From Candidatus Cloacimonadota bacterium (GTDB lineage: Bacteria > Cloacimonadota > Cloacimonadia > Cloacimonadales > TCS61), in contig JABGOP010000016.1 of assembly GCA_018645365.1 (NCBI GenBank), positions 1 to 41,438 of the forward strand: 41,438 bases of DNA, written 5' to 3'. This document shows positions 14,648 through 24,100 of this stretch, piece by piece (position 1 is the first letter of the stretch; each line of letters starts with the position of its first letter). The translations under genes were made by a program, and so were the position numbers. The notes under the pieces were generated by a model. It did no database searches. It was not told the origin of the DNA and saw nothing but the letters and a program-made list of their open reading frames with translations.

Positions 14648-17455
14648 CTAAAATTTACTGAACCAGCGTGCCAAATAATCCTCAATTTCGATGGCAGACT
14701 GCGGAAAAACTGTTTTGGCTGGAATAGTTTCGACAAAATAGCTTCCGTATTTTTTTGTTTTAATGCGATTATCCAAAACAAGCACGATTCCTCTGTCTGT
14801 TTTGTGGCGAATCAGTCGCCCGAAACCTTGCCGATATTTCAAAATAGCATTCGGTAGCATGTAGTGCATAAAACTGTTTTTTCCTTCTGCTTCCAGTTTT
14901 TCCAAAAATGCTTCCACAATCGGCTCGGAAGGCACCATAAATGGCAGTTTGAAAAGAATCAATAATTCTAGTGATTCACCGGGAATATCTACTCCTTCCC
15001 AGAAGGAACTCGTGCCGAACAAAACCGAATTTTTGTGTTTTTGAAATTCTTTCAAAATGGCGGTTCGACTCATCCCCTTACCTTGCGTAAAAAGGGGAAT
15101 ATCTTTTTGTTCAAAATGGTCGGAAAGTGCTTCGTATGCTTCGTTCATATTACGATAAGATGTAAAAAGTGCCATCGTGCCTGCTTTGGAAGTTTCGACA
15201 GAATTTTTGATTATTTCGATACTTTGTGATGAGAAAAAACGGTCTTTTGGGTCTGGTAAAAATCCAGCCACAATTACGAGTGCTTGTTTCTGAAAATCGA
15301 AAGGGGATTGCACGATTAGTTCTTGCACATCTTCCAATAAATCAAATCCCATTCGTCCCGAAAAATATTTGAATTTCTCACGAATTGTGATGGTTGCAGA
15401 GGTGCAAACGAGTGATTTTAAATTTTTGTAAAGCGAGTCGTTCAAAATATTTTCCACATTCAAAGGACAATAAACTAAAGTGCCATTTGGATATTTTTTG
15501 TCATTCGTTTTGAGAGCTTCCATCCAAAATGCAAAATTTTTCAAATCGGGGTTGTAAAGTGAGGTTAAAGTGTTGTAATATTCGTCAATTCGCATCGAGA
15601 TGTTGTCGAGAAAATCTTTGTGCTTATCGTAATCGATGAAGAGCTGTTTTTCGATGGTGCCAAAAACATCCTTGATGCGCATAATGTGTCGCGACAATTT
15701 TTGCCAAATGACAATAATTTTGCCTAATTCCTCAAAAATAAAGGGAAAATCATCGGAATTTACAATGCGTAATTTGCCGAAATTTCCTTTTTGTTCAACT
15801 GTTTCACCGACTTTTTTGAAAAGATTTTCGAAGATACTTTTCTCGTCTTCCAAAAATGAAATGGTTGTCTCAATTTTTTCCAAAAGTTTATCTTTTTGGG
15901 AAAATGTACTTTTCGTTGAAGCAGTTTTCAATCCGATTAAAATACCAGATTGGTATCGATTTTTCTTTGAATAAAGTTGTGCAAAAAAGTTGTTAAATTC
16001 TGGATAGGAGATTTCTAAACCCAATTCTTTTGGTGCCAAATGTGGAATGTTATGTGCTTCATCGATTATTAAATATTTGTATTCACCAAGTGCAGAATTT
16101 TGTGATAACATATTTGCTAAGAGCAAGTGGTGATTGATGATAACAACATTTGAATCTTCTGCTTTTTTGCGAATGTTCATTAAATAGCAATCTTGGAAAT
16201 GGGCACATTTTCTACCTTGACATAAAAAACGATCGGAGACAACTTTTTTCCAAACGCGACCATCTCGACTCAAATTAAAAGAGCTATTTTCAGAAATATC
16301 ACCAGTTTTGGTGAACTCTTTCCAAACGACTAAATTCAGATAAGATTTCACTTCATATTTACTGAACATTTTTCCAAAATCAAGAGTTGTTTCCAACCAT
16401 TTTCGTTGGCAAATATAGTTGCGACGACCCTTCAAAAGAGTTGCCTTAAATGGCGTTTTTACAGATTTTTTGATGGTCGGTAAATCTTTGTCAAAAAGTT
16501 GTTCTTGCAGATTTTTTGTGTTGGTGGAAATGATTACTTTTTCATTATTTTTGTTGGTGTGTAAAATCGATGGAATGAGATATGCCAAAGATTTTCCCAC
16601 GCCGGTTCCTGCTTCTACCAATAAAAATTCTTCGTTTTGGAAGTTGTGCAAAACTGCTTTTGCCATCTCAACTTGCCCATCACGCAATTCGTATTTTTCA
16701 AAATGATTATCCAATAATCCAGCGTTTTGGAAAACATGGTCAATGGTAATATCAGTGGGATTTGCGGGGTTGTGTTCGATGTAATTTGGACTTCCAAAAG
16801 TTATCTCTTTTCCATATTTTTTGTGAAGTAGTGCTGTCTTTTTTTGATGTTCCACGATTTTTCCCAAAAAGTATGTGAGTCCAAAATGATCCTTCAAAAA
16901 ATTAGATACTTCAAAGAGGCGGTGATTAACGATAAGTGGGATGTTTCGATCGATAAATAAAATTATCTCTTGCAGGACTTTACCAGTTGCTTCCGCATCA
17001 TAAATGGCCCGATGTGCGTTTGTTAAGTCAATCTTGAAATAATCTGCCACGGTTCCCAATTTGTGATTCAAAATGAAAGGTAAATAAATTCTGCTCAAAT
17101 CTAAGGTGTCCAAAACCTCATTCGAAAGAATAGGAAAGTTATTGTCTACAAGTTTCTGATTCAAAAAGCCGATGTCAAAACTTGCATTGTGACAAACGAC
17201 AATGTCATCGCCAATAAACTCACGGAATTTGGTGAGTGCTTCGACGAGTGAATCTCCTGAATTTAACTGTTCATCTGTGATGTGGGTAAGTTGTTTAATG
17301 AATTTTGGAACTTTTTTTTGTGGTTTTATGAAAATTGAAAAATATTCTGGTTTACTATTTTCCGTAAATCGCACTGCTCCAATTTCGATGATTTCACATT
17401 CCACAAAATCGAAGCCAGTGGTTTCTATATCGACCGCTACAAAATTTAATTTCAT
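14648..17455 (-). CDS. dinG: DinG-type helicase with N-terminal DnaQ-like exonuclease
   Basis: The 935-aa protein joins a DEDD 3'-5' exonuclease domain (ExoI DIETTG at 9-14, HNASFDIGF near 89, HRAIYDAEAT near 148) to an XPD/DinG superfamily 2 helicase. Walker A AGTGVGKS is at 282-289 and DEAH at 465-468. Four cysteines (349, 412, 417, 423) are spaced like the iron-sulfur cluster ligands of XPD/DinG helicases. This exonuclease-helicase layout matches Bacillus-type DinG, although several Firmicutes versions lack the Fe-S cysteines. It presumably unwinds or degrades damaged DNA, R-loops or G-quadruplexes. The ATG at 17453-17455 is only 3 nt from the upstream stop. Confidence 0.95.
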   Translation of the reverse strand: MKLNFVAVDIETTGFDFVECEIIEIGAVRFTENSKPEYFSIFIKPQKKVPKFIKQLTHITDEQLNSGDSLVEALTKFREFIGDDIVVCHNASFDIGFLNQKLVDNNFPILSNEVLDTLDLSRIYLPFILNHKLGTVADYFKIDLTNAHRAIYDAEATGKVLQEIILFIDRNIPLIVNHRLFEVSNFLKDHFGLTYFLGKIVEHQKKTALLHKKYGKEITFGSPNYIEHNPANPTDITIDHVFQNAGLLDNHFEKYELRDGQVEMAKAVLHNFQNEEFLLVEAGTGVGKSLAYLIPSILHTNKNNEKVIISTNTKNLQEQLFDKDLPTIKKSVKTPFKATLLKGRRNYICQRKWLETTLDFGKMFSKYEVKSYLNLVVWKEFTKTGDISENSSFNLSRDGRVWKKVVSDRFLCQGRKCAHFQDCYLMNIRKKAEDSNVVIINHHLLLANMLSQNSALGEYKYLIIDEAHNIPHLAPKELGLEISYPEFNNFFAQLYSKKNRYQSGILIGLKTASTKSTFSQKDKLLEKIETTISFLEDEKSIFENLFKKVGETVEQKGNFGKLRIVNSDDFPFIFEELGKIIVIWQKLSRHIMRIKDVFGTIEKQLFIDYDKHKDFLDNISMRIDEYYNTLTSLYNPDLKNFAFWMEALKTNDKKYPNGTLVYCPLNVENILNDSLYKNLKSLVCTSATITIREKFKYFSGRMGFDLLEDVQELIVQSPFDFQKQALVIVAGFLPDPKDRFFSSQSIEIIKNSVETSKAGTMALFTSYRNMNEAYEALSDHFEQKDIPLFTQGKGMSRTAILKEFQKHKNSVLFGTSSFWEGVDIPGESLELLILFKLPFMVPSEPIVEAFLEKLEAEGKNSFMHYMLPNAILKYRQGFGRLIRHKTDRGIVLVLDNRIKTKKYGSYFVETIPAKTVFPQSAIEIEDYLARWFSKF

Positions 17456-17458
17456 CTT

Positions 17459-17725
17459 TTAAAAATCGTCATCTTCGTCGTCAAAATCGTCATCACCCTG
17501 TATCCAATCTGGACAAAAAACTAGTTCTTCTGTTTTGTCCCAGCCGTCCACATTTTCCACTCCGAATTTTTCTAAAAGATCGTTTTCCCACAAAGAATAG
17601 CGGACTTTGTCGGCTGTAACTTCATACACCAGAACGGGTAGTTTGAATTTTCGTAATTTGTAGTCTTCATTTGTCAAATCAAAAAATTCTTGAATTTTTT
17701 TAATATTTTTTTCAGCAATCATCAT
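17459..17725 (-). CDS. Small acidic protein of unknown function
   Basis: I do not recognise this 88-aa protein. It has a mixed alpha/beta N-terminal part (LTNEDYKLRKFKLPVLVYEVTADKV-like; hydrophobic strands around residues 28-45) and an acidic tail with eleven Asp/Glu in the last thirteen residues. A strong TAAGGAG precedes two consecutive ATG codons at 17720-17725. It is the first gene of the six-gene cluster with dinG and recG, ending 3 nt before dinG starts. The acidic tail could mimic DNA or bind a basic partner, but that is only a guess. Confidence 0.7.
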   Translation of the reverse strand: MMIAEKNIKKIQEFFDLTNEDYKLRKFKLPVLVYEVTADKVRYSLWENDLLEKFGVENVDGWDKTEELVFCPDWIQGDDDFDDEDDDF

Positions 17726-17755
17726 TTGGAAACTCCTTATTTTTCAAAATTTATT

Positions 17756-17767
17756 GACCATTTGGTC
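17756..17767. promoter_or_regulatory. Inverted repeat in divergent promoter region
   Basis: GACCA-TT-TGGTC is a perfect inverted repeat in the 100-bp gap between the divergent dinG cluster and the exported-protein/tatD genes. It overlaps a TTGACC hexamer (17754-17759). Such a site could be a shared operator for the two units; no binding protein can be named. Confidence 0.35.
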
Positions 17768-17827
17768 GAGAATAAATTACTCGTTCACAAAAGTTGCAAA
17801 TTATGTCAAATAAAAGTAGGAATTATT

Positions 17828-19216
17828 TTGAAAAAGTTAGAAATCTTGGTTGTTTTAATCATTGTTAGTTTAGATTTATTTTCGTTTGAACCGAAAATAT
17901 CAGATTTTTCGTCACAATATCAATTTAAAATGTATGAATCTTGGTTAGAAAAAGCTGATTTAAAAACGAATTATCCAGCTGGATTTACCAAAAATAAAAT
18001 TGTCAAAAGTTTTTCGAAAGATGGTAAAATGATTTTTGTTGAATATGATTTGAAAAACCGAAAAATCGAGAATCAACGCGAATCGTTACCGTTTGCATTA
18101 CTACTTCAAAGTGATTTCAAAGTGCAAAATTATATCGAATATTTAGAGAGTTTCATTTACCGTTTGAATACAGATAAAATAGAATATTTGATGGATTTTG
18201 TCGATTTGAAAGAAGTGAAAATTGGTTATTCAGCTTACGAAAATAAAACAGCACTAAAAGTGTTGTTTCGCGATTTTATCAACCAGCGCGTTGAGGTGGA
18301 ACCAATTGAATTTTTATCGATTGAAGATGGTATCGGATTTTCTATTCAGACGCAAAAAAAAGTTATTACAATCGTGTTTCCGGCGGATTTAGATGTGGCA
18401 AAACTGCTTGAAGAAAAACGCACAAAATTTTCTAGAAAAATCCCTAAAAAAGATGAAGCAAAAGAAGAAAAAATCACCATTGTGCAACCGTCTAATATCA
18501 CGGTGGAAATACCCAAGAAATCGTTAAAAACGGGCACATTGCTATCTTATATTGATGTGAATTTTGCCAAGCCGCCGTCGCGTGAATTGCTAAATAATAA
18601 AGTGAAAAATGTGCGAAAATTTTTGACAGATGAATTCCCGAATCATGAAATTTCTTTTGTTGCAGATAAATTTTATTTGAAGAGTAAAAAATCAGCTGAC
18701 GGGCTTTATGCGGACATGAAATTAGAAGTTGTTTTCGGGAAAGATGGTGTTGATATTTATGCTTCGACGGATCATGAAATTCGTGAAAATAAATTAATTT
18801 TGAATCGACGTGAAACAATCGATTTATCTAAACTTTCCCCCACTGAAATTGCCGCAATTTCAACCCAAATTCCGTCACTCATTTATGAACATCGCTCTCT
18901 GTCTTCAAAGTTGCTGAATTTTTTACTCGTTCACGATAATGTTGCATCAACACTGGTTATTTACGGTGAAGAGCGTGAAGTTTACGAGATGGAATCTTAT
19001 GCAAATTTGCTTTTGCTCTTACATAATTTTTGGAAAAATGGCGAGATTTATTTTTCCATTACAGATATTTTACGGAAAAATGGAAATATCGAATTTGAAG
19101 CGATTTTGACTTGCCAGAATGGTGCTGAAAAAGATGTGGCAGAAGTGAAATTCCACCTTGATAAAGATTATAAAATTGACTTAATTATGATGATTTTGCA
19201 CCCCGAAAAAAAATAG
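17828..19216 (+). CDS. Exported protein of unknown function
   Basis: The frame is open from 17690, but the best start is the TTG at 17828-17830. It has an AGGA six bases upstream and gives a convincing signal peptide (KKLEILVVLIIVSLDLFSF). The mature protein of about 440 aa has no motif I recognise. A lysine/glutamate-rich linker at about residues 195-220 separates an N-terminal half rich in beta strands from a C-terminal half with KTGTLLSYIDVNFAKPPSREL near residue 235. It lacks a lipobox and a sorting domain, so it is probably periplasmic. It is followed 12 nt later by tatD and likely co-transcribed. Confidence 0.75.
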   Translation: MKKLEILVVLIIVSLDLFSFEPKISDFSSQYQFKMYESWLEKADLKTNYPAGFTKNKIVKSFSKDGKMIFVEYDLKNRKIENQRESLPFALLLQSDFKVQNYIEYLESFIYRLNTDKIEYLMDFVDLKEVKIGYSAYENKTALKVLFRDFINQRVEVEPIEFLSIEDGIGFSIQTQKKVITIVFPADLDVAKLLEEKRTKFSRKIPKKDEAKEEKITIVQPSNITVEIPKKSLKTGTLLSYIDVNFAKPPSRELLNNKVKNVRKFLTDEFPNHEISFVADKFYLKSKKSADGLYADMKLEVVFGKDGVDIYASTDHEIRENKLILNRRETIDLSKLSPTEIAAISTQIPSLIYEHRSLSSKLLNFLLVHDNVASTLVIYGEEREVYEMESYANLLLLLHNFWKNGEIYFSITDILRKNGNIEFEAILTCQNGAEKDVAEVKFHLDKDYKIDLIMMILHPEKK

Positions 19217-19227
19217 AAAGAGGAATT

Positions 19228-19983
19228 ATGAATATTTTTGAAACACATGCTCACTTAGATTTTCCGCAATTTAATAAAGATAGAAATGAACTTTTACAGA
19301 AATGTTTTCGCGAAGATGTGAAGTATATCATCAATGTGGGAGTGGACGCAAAATCTTGCAAAGCAAGCGTGAAATTAGCAGAAAAATACGAAAATATCTT
19401 TGCGTCTGTTGGTTATCATCCGCACGATGCAAAGGATTTTGATTTGATGTTAATCGAAAAGTTAGCAAAACACAAAAAGGTAGTGGCTATTGGCGAAATT
19501 GGCCTTGATTATTATCGTAATTTATCACCCCGAGATGTACAGAAAAATGTCTTGCGAAAACAGATTGAATTAGCGTTAAAGATAGATTTGCCGATTATTA
19601 TCCACGACCGCGATGCACACGCAGATATTTACGAAATTCTGACAGAATACAATCCTCCAAAAGTAGTATTTCATTGCTTTTCGGGGGATGAGGTATTTGC
19701 TGAAAAAATCATCGAAAAAGGGTGGTTTATTTCATTGACTGGTACGGTAACTTACAAAAATTCACATTTGGAAAATGTTGTCCGAATGGTTCCGAAAGAT
19801 AAATTTTTTATCGAAACAGATTCGCCATATCTTTCTCCCGTTCCCAAAAGAGGAAAACGCAACTCACCACTGAATTTAAGATATGTAATCGAGAAAATTG
19901 CCGACATCAAAAGATTGCCTCCCAAAATGATAGCAGAGATGTCATTCCAAAATGCAGAAAATTTTTTCCTAAAAAAAGCTTGA
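19228..19983 (+). CDS. tatD: TatD-family metal-dependent hydrolase
   Basis: TatD proteins are TIM-barrel metal-dependent DNases or hydrolases, implicated in DNA repair and in nucleic-acid or D-aminoacyl quality control depending on the homolog. All ligands are visible: ETHAHLDF near residue 5 (HxH), GEIGLDYY near 91 (Glu), HDRDAH near 128, FHCFSG near 150 and ETDSPYLSP near 200 (Asp). Length 251 aa is canonical. AGAGGAATT precedes the ATG. It lies between the exported unknown protein and the ferredoxin gene on one strand. Confidence 0.95.
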   Translation: MNIFETHAHLDFPQFNKDRNELLQKCFREDVKYIINVGVDAKSCKASVKLAEKYENIFASVGYHPHDAKDFDLMLIEKLAKHKKVVAIGEIGLDYYRNLSPRDVQKNVLRKQIELALKIDLPIIIHDRDAHADIYEILTEYNPPKVVFHCFSGDEVFAEKIIEKGWFISLTGTVTYKNSHLENVVRMVPKDKFFIETDSPYLSPVPKRGKRNSPLNLRYVIEKIADIKRLPPKMIAEMSFQNAENFFLKKA

Positions 19984-20034
19984 AAAATAAAAGAGATAAA
20001 TATTTTTGACACATCAAAAAATGGAGGGTGTATT

Positions 20035-20205
20035 ATGGCAGTAGTAATTAGTAAAGAACTTTGCGTTGGGTGCTCAGCTTGTATCGACACATGTCCAACA
20101 GAAGCACTTTCAATGGTAGATGACAAGGCTGTAGTTGATGAAGCAAAATGTGTAGATTGTGGCGCTTGCCTCGATGCTTGTCCAACAGAAGCAATTACAT
20201 TATAA
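20035..20205 (+). CDS. 2x[4Fe-4S] clostridial-type ferredoxin
   Basis: A 56-aa protein (MAVVISKELCVGC...) with two complete C-x2-C-x2-C-x3-C-P cluster motifs: Cys10, 13, 16, 20 and Cys39, 42, 45, 49. This is the small low-potential electron carrier of anaerobes, serving pyruvate:ferredoxin oxidoreductase, hydrogenases or similar. GGAGGGTG precedes the ATG, and a strong terminator follows the stop by about 20 nt. A TTGACA hexamer lies at 20006-20011, only 24 nt from the ATG. The two halves are near repeats, consistent with the known ancient duplication of this family. Confidence 0.96.
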   Translation: MAVVISKELCVGCSACIDTCPTEALSMVDDKAVVDEAKCVDCGACLDACPTEAITL

Positions 20206-20226
20206 TTTGAAGACTACCCAAGAATT

Positions 20227-20258
20227 AAACCGACTTTTTAATAAAGTCGGTTTTCTTT
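20227..20258 (+). terminator. Rho-independent terminator of the ferredoxin gene
   Basis: AAACCGACTTT (20227-20237) pairs perfectly with AAAGTCGGTTT (20243-20253) around a 5-nt loop and is followed by a T-rich tail (TTTTCTTTT). This is the clearest intrinsic terminator in the window and separates the tatD-ferredoxin unit from coaX. Confidence 0.9.
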
Positions 20259-20270
20259 TATTGACAGAAG

Positions 20271-20300
20271 TTGACCTTTTTGGAAAAAAGGAAACACTAT
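20271..20300 (+). promoter_or_regulatory. Candidate promoter of coaX-sprA
   Basis: TTGACC (20271-20276) and CACTAT (20295-20300) are separated by 18 bp and lie about 60 bp upstream of the coaX start and directly behind the ferredoxin terminator. A second TTGACA at 20261-20266 has no good -10 partner. The assignment rests on hexamer similarity to sigma-70 boxes only. Confidence 0.4.
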
Positions 20301-20360
20301 TTTTCAATATTTAGCTATTCGTGAGATTATCAAGAAAATTTGATTGAGGTAAGGTGAAAA

Positions 20361-21137
20361 TTGAGAGAAAGGAATTTTGTTGTAGATATTGGCAACACGA
20401 ACATCGTTTTAGGTATTTATATCGGTCAAGACTCAGAATATTTTTGGCGTTTGAAAACTGACGACACCCAAACGGAAGATGAATATTTTAGTGTAATAAA
20501 TTCCTTATTTGCAGATGTTTCATTAAGTGTTAATGAAATAAAAAATATTGCAATTTCATCAGTTGTACCAACTTTGACGCAGATATTTTCTGTGATGGCG
20601 AATAAATATTTTCCCGAAATTTCAACAAAAATTATTGATGCAAAGTTAGATTTAGGTTTGAGCTTTGCTGTCGAAAATCCAGATTTCATCGGAGCAGATT
20701 TATTGGTTAATGCTTTTGCTGCGAAAGAAAAATATCAAACGAATTGCATTATCTGTGATTTCGGTACTGCAACCACTGTTCAGCTTATCGGAGCTGATGG
20801 TTATTTTTATGGAACTGCCATTATTCCGGGCGTCAAAACTTCTGCTAAAAACCTGTTTCAAATTGCATCTCAACTTTCCGAGACAGAATTGGAAAATCCC
20901 CAAAATATTTTGGGCAAATCAACAAAAGAGTCGTTACTCTCTGGAATTATAAACGGAAATTTATTTATGATTGATGGTTTTGTGCGTGCAATTCGTGAGA
21001 AATATGGAAACCTCGGTGAGATAAAAGCAATTGCTACTGGCGGCTTGGCGTCAACAATTTGTGAAAATTCACGTGAAATAGATTTGATAGATGTTGAACT
21101 CACCCTAGATGGTCTTAACTTAATTTGTCAAAAATGA
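20361..21137 (+). CDS. coaX: Type III pantothenate kinase
   Basis: CoaX phosphorylates pantothenate, the first committed step of coenzyme A synthesis, and differs from types I and II in being feedback-insensitive and needing a monovalent cation. The 258-aa protein has the ASKHA-fold phosphate-binding DIGNTNIVLG at 9-18, the conserved GADLLVNAFAA near 105, CDFGTATTVQ near 129 and the C-terminal ATGGLAS near 223. The start is TTG at 20361 preceded by AAGGTG; no alternative start codon lies close in frame. The stop overlaps the sprA start (ATGA), so the two are translationally coupled although functionally unrelated. Confidence 0.96.
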   Translation: MRERNFVVDIGNTNIVLGIYIGQDSEYFWRLKTDDTQTEDEYFSVINSLFADVSLSVNEIKNIAISSVVPTLTQIFSVMANKYFPEISTKIIDAKLDLGLSFAVENPDFIGADLLVNAFAAKEKYQTNCIICDFGTATTVQLIGADGYFYGTAIIPGVKTSAKNLFQIASQLSETELENPQNILGKSTKESLLSGIINGNLFMIDGFVRAIREKYGNLGEIKAIATGGLASTICENSREIDLIDVELTLDGLNLICQK

Positions 21138-24100
21138 AGAAAAAAATATTTTTCCTGATTATTCTGACTATTATTTGCAATTTTTTTTTTGCAGAAAATT
21201 TGCGACCAAATATTTTTATCGAAAACTTTTATCAATTTGAAAATAATCGGCTAAATTATTTTCAGTATGATGCAGGTTTTTCGATTTCCGAATACCACCG
21301 AAACTCTTTTGGGAATGATTTGGTAGCCCAAAAAATTGAGATTGATTTTGATGAAAAATCCGTTAAAATTGAAACGGAATTTAATCGTAAAATCACTCTA
21401 TTTCAAACAGTTTATGTTTCGTTAGATAGCTATTTTCAAAATAATTTTATCGCCCTTTTTAAAGAAAAATTTGCCGAGCAGATTGGTACCATTTTCAAAG
21501 AGGAAGAACGAACTGATGGACAAGGTATTTTGGGGAAAATGGAACTCGATTTTTCACAAATTGGTGTAACTTTACCGAAATCAGTTCGCCGAATTATGGG
21601 TAATAAAGTTGGTAGTTTGAATCTCGATGGTAGCCAAAAATTAACCATCGAAGGTAGCAACACGACGCGCGATAATGCCACGATGGGTGAAGGCGACGAT
21701 AAAAATGATTTCAATATGCGTTTCAAACAAGATTTAGACCTTCGTTTGCACGGCACAATTGGCGAAAAAATTCATGTAAAAGTAAATCATCGTTCTACTT
21801 CAGACGACAATGTGATGCCCACTCCGAGTGAGATTAACATTAATTATGAAGGTATTGATGACGAAGTTATCAAACGGATTGATGCTGGCAATATATCACT
21901 TTCGTTAAGTGGTTCGCAATTCATCAGTTATAGTGCTTCTTCGGAGGGACTTTTTGGGATAAAATCGGAATTGAAAGCAGGTAATTTGGAATTGACCACA
22001 ATTTTTGGTAAAGATGAAGCCAAAAAAGACACCAAAAAATATAATGGTAATTCGCAAGCAGATTCAACCGAAATTGAAAGTAGAAATTTTGTGAATAGAA
22101 CTCACTATTTCATAACACAACCAACTGCCCTCTTTGAATTATACGATGAAAATGATACAGAAATCTATCCCGAAAGTTGGAAGGGTAATGCGATAAAATT
22201 AAATGAGTTTGGTGATTGGATGGTGAAATCGCCAGAGTTATTACCGAACCCAGACGAAAATTTCACTCTCTATCTGGATGACCATAATACAAACAATAAT
22301 ACTAACACGATTGCGGGTCGCGAGATAGCTCAAGATGATTATATCTACAATTTTGAAGTTTTACTGGAAGGGACAGATTATTTCGTGAATTACAATGCCG
22401 GTTTGATTACTTTGAACAGAACAATCAATAAGCTTTATACGATTGGTGTTAGATATTTTAAAAGTGATTCCCCAAGCACTGAAATTGGTTCATCAGATAC
22501 TACTGGTGTAACGGTTCAACTTTTACGTAAATCAAATCAAGATGACGATGATACCGATTATTGGGATTTACAAGTTCGAAATATTTACAATCTCGGTATG
22601 ACTAACATCAAAAATGATGGTTTTAGTTTGAATGTTTTCACGAAAAATGAAGATGGTACTCCCAATTATTATGTGCCAACCGATGTAGCAGATGGCGACT
22701 ATTCCCTTTTGAACGATTATTTGCGCCTCGATGGCAATAGAGATGGGCTGATAAATGGGGAAGATGCGACTGTAAATCTGGAGTCAGGTTTTATTATTTT
22801 CCCATTTTTGAAACCATTTTTTGCTTTGAATGACAGCATAATCTATCAAGAAGATTTTGTAAACTACAATGAATTTGAAAATTATATTGCTGTGAAAGGT
22901 AATATTGGTCGCGATAAAATTTCGTTAGGTCAAATGAATATTTTACCAAAGAGTGTGGTAATTTACATCGGTTCCGCAAAAGATAAATTAAGCGAAAATG
23001 TTGATTATGTTGTTGATTACGATTTTGGAATTATTACAATGTTAACTTCGCGTGCGAAAGACCCAGATGTGGAGATCGAGATTGACTATCAATTCCGACC
23101 TTTATTTTCGGTGGATAGTCGTACCATTATTGGAATGCGTGCCGATTTGCGTTTTAACGAAAACGCCAAAATTGGAGGAATTTTTGTTTATCAATCTGAA
23201 AAAGTGAAAGAGGATAGACCGAAAATTGGTAACGAAAACAGAAGCATTATTTTGGCAGATATCGATGGTACACTGGAGTATGAACTTCCATTTGTAACGA
23301 AATTTATCGATTGGTTACCACTCATAAAAACCGATACAGATTCCAAAATAAATATTTCTGGTGAAGTGGCGATGAGTATCCCACAAATTTTTGGGAGTGA
23401 TAAACAGCACGACAAAAAAGAGGCGTATGTCGATGATATGGAATCAATTATGGATTCTTATCCGCTCGGCGTAAGCAGAGTAACTTGGTCGCCAGCAAGT
23501 AAGCCAGCGGGTGATTATTTTATCGGATACGGTGCATCGGATATAAATTATTTTATGCCAAAAAATATTTACAAACGCGATGTTTATGATAACGCAACCT
23601 TGACGGAAAATGAAGAACGCGAAAAAGTTTCGGTGCTCGTTTGCAAAATGACCCCGCAAGATTCATTAGATGCTTCAGACTATTGGTCTGGTTTGATGAA
23701 ATATATTGGCAATCAAGTGGATTTATCCGAAAAAAAATATCTAGAATTTTTGATAAAAGTAGATACGATAGATTCCCAATTGCCAAATTCAGTGAAAATG
23801 CACATAAATTTAGGTACGATAAATGAGAACTTCTACACCTTTACAGATACAATCACGGATGGTGAAATTAAGGTAAAGCTTGATAAGGAAGATGGTATTA
23901 TTTCCGCAGATGGTATTTTGGATTTTGGTGAAGATGTAGGTTTAGACGGTATTATAAATGGGGAAGATGGCGATGACCCAAACGATGATTGGAGCAATGT
24001 GGAAGAGCCATCCAATAGTGAAATATATCCATACATAAATGGCACGGAAGGAAATGGAAAGCTTGATTCCGAAGATTTGGATGATAACGGTATTTTGAAT

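Noticed and set aside
17690-17827. Longer N-terminus for the exported protein from the ATG-like start at 17690
   Set aside because: It would overlap the divergent acidic-protein gene and place about 46 residues before the signal peptide. The TTG at 17828 has a well-spaced AGGA and gives a normal signal peptide.
20006-20036. Promoter with TTGACA and TATTAT directly at the ferredoxin start
   Set aside because: The TATTAT (20031-20036) overlaps the start codon and the spacer would be 19 bp, so transcription would begin inside the gene.
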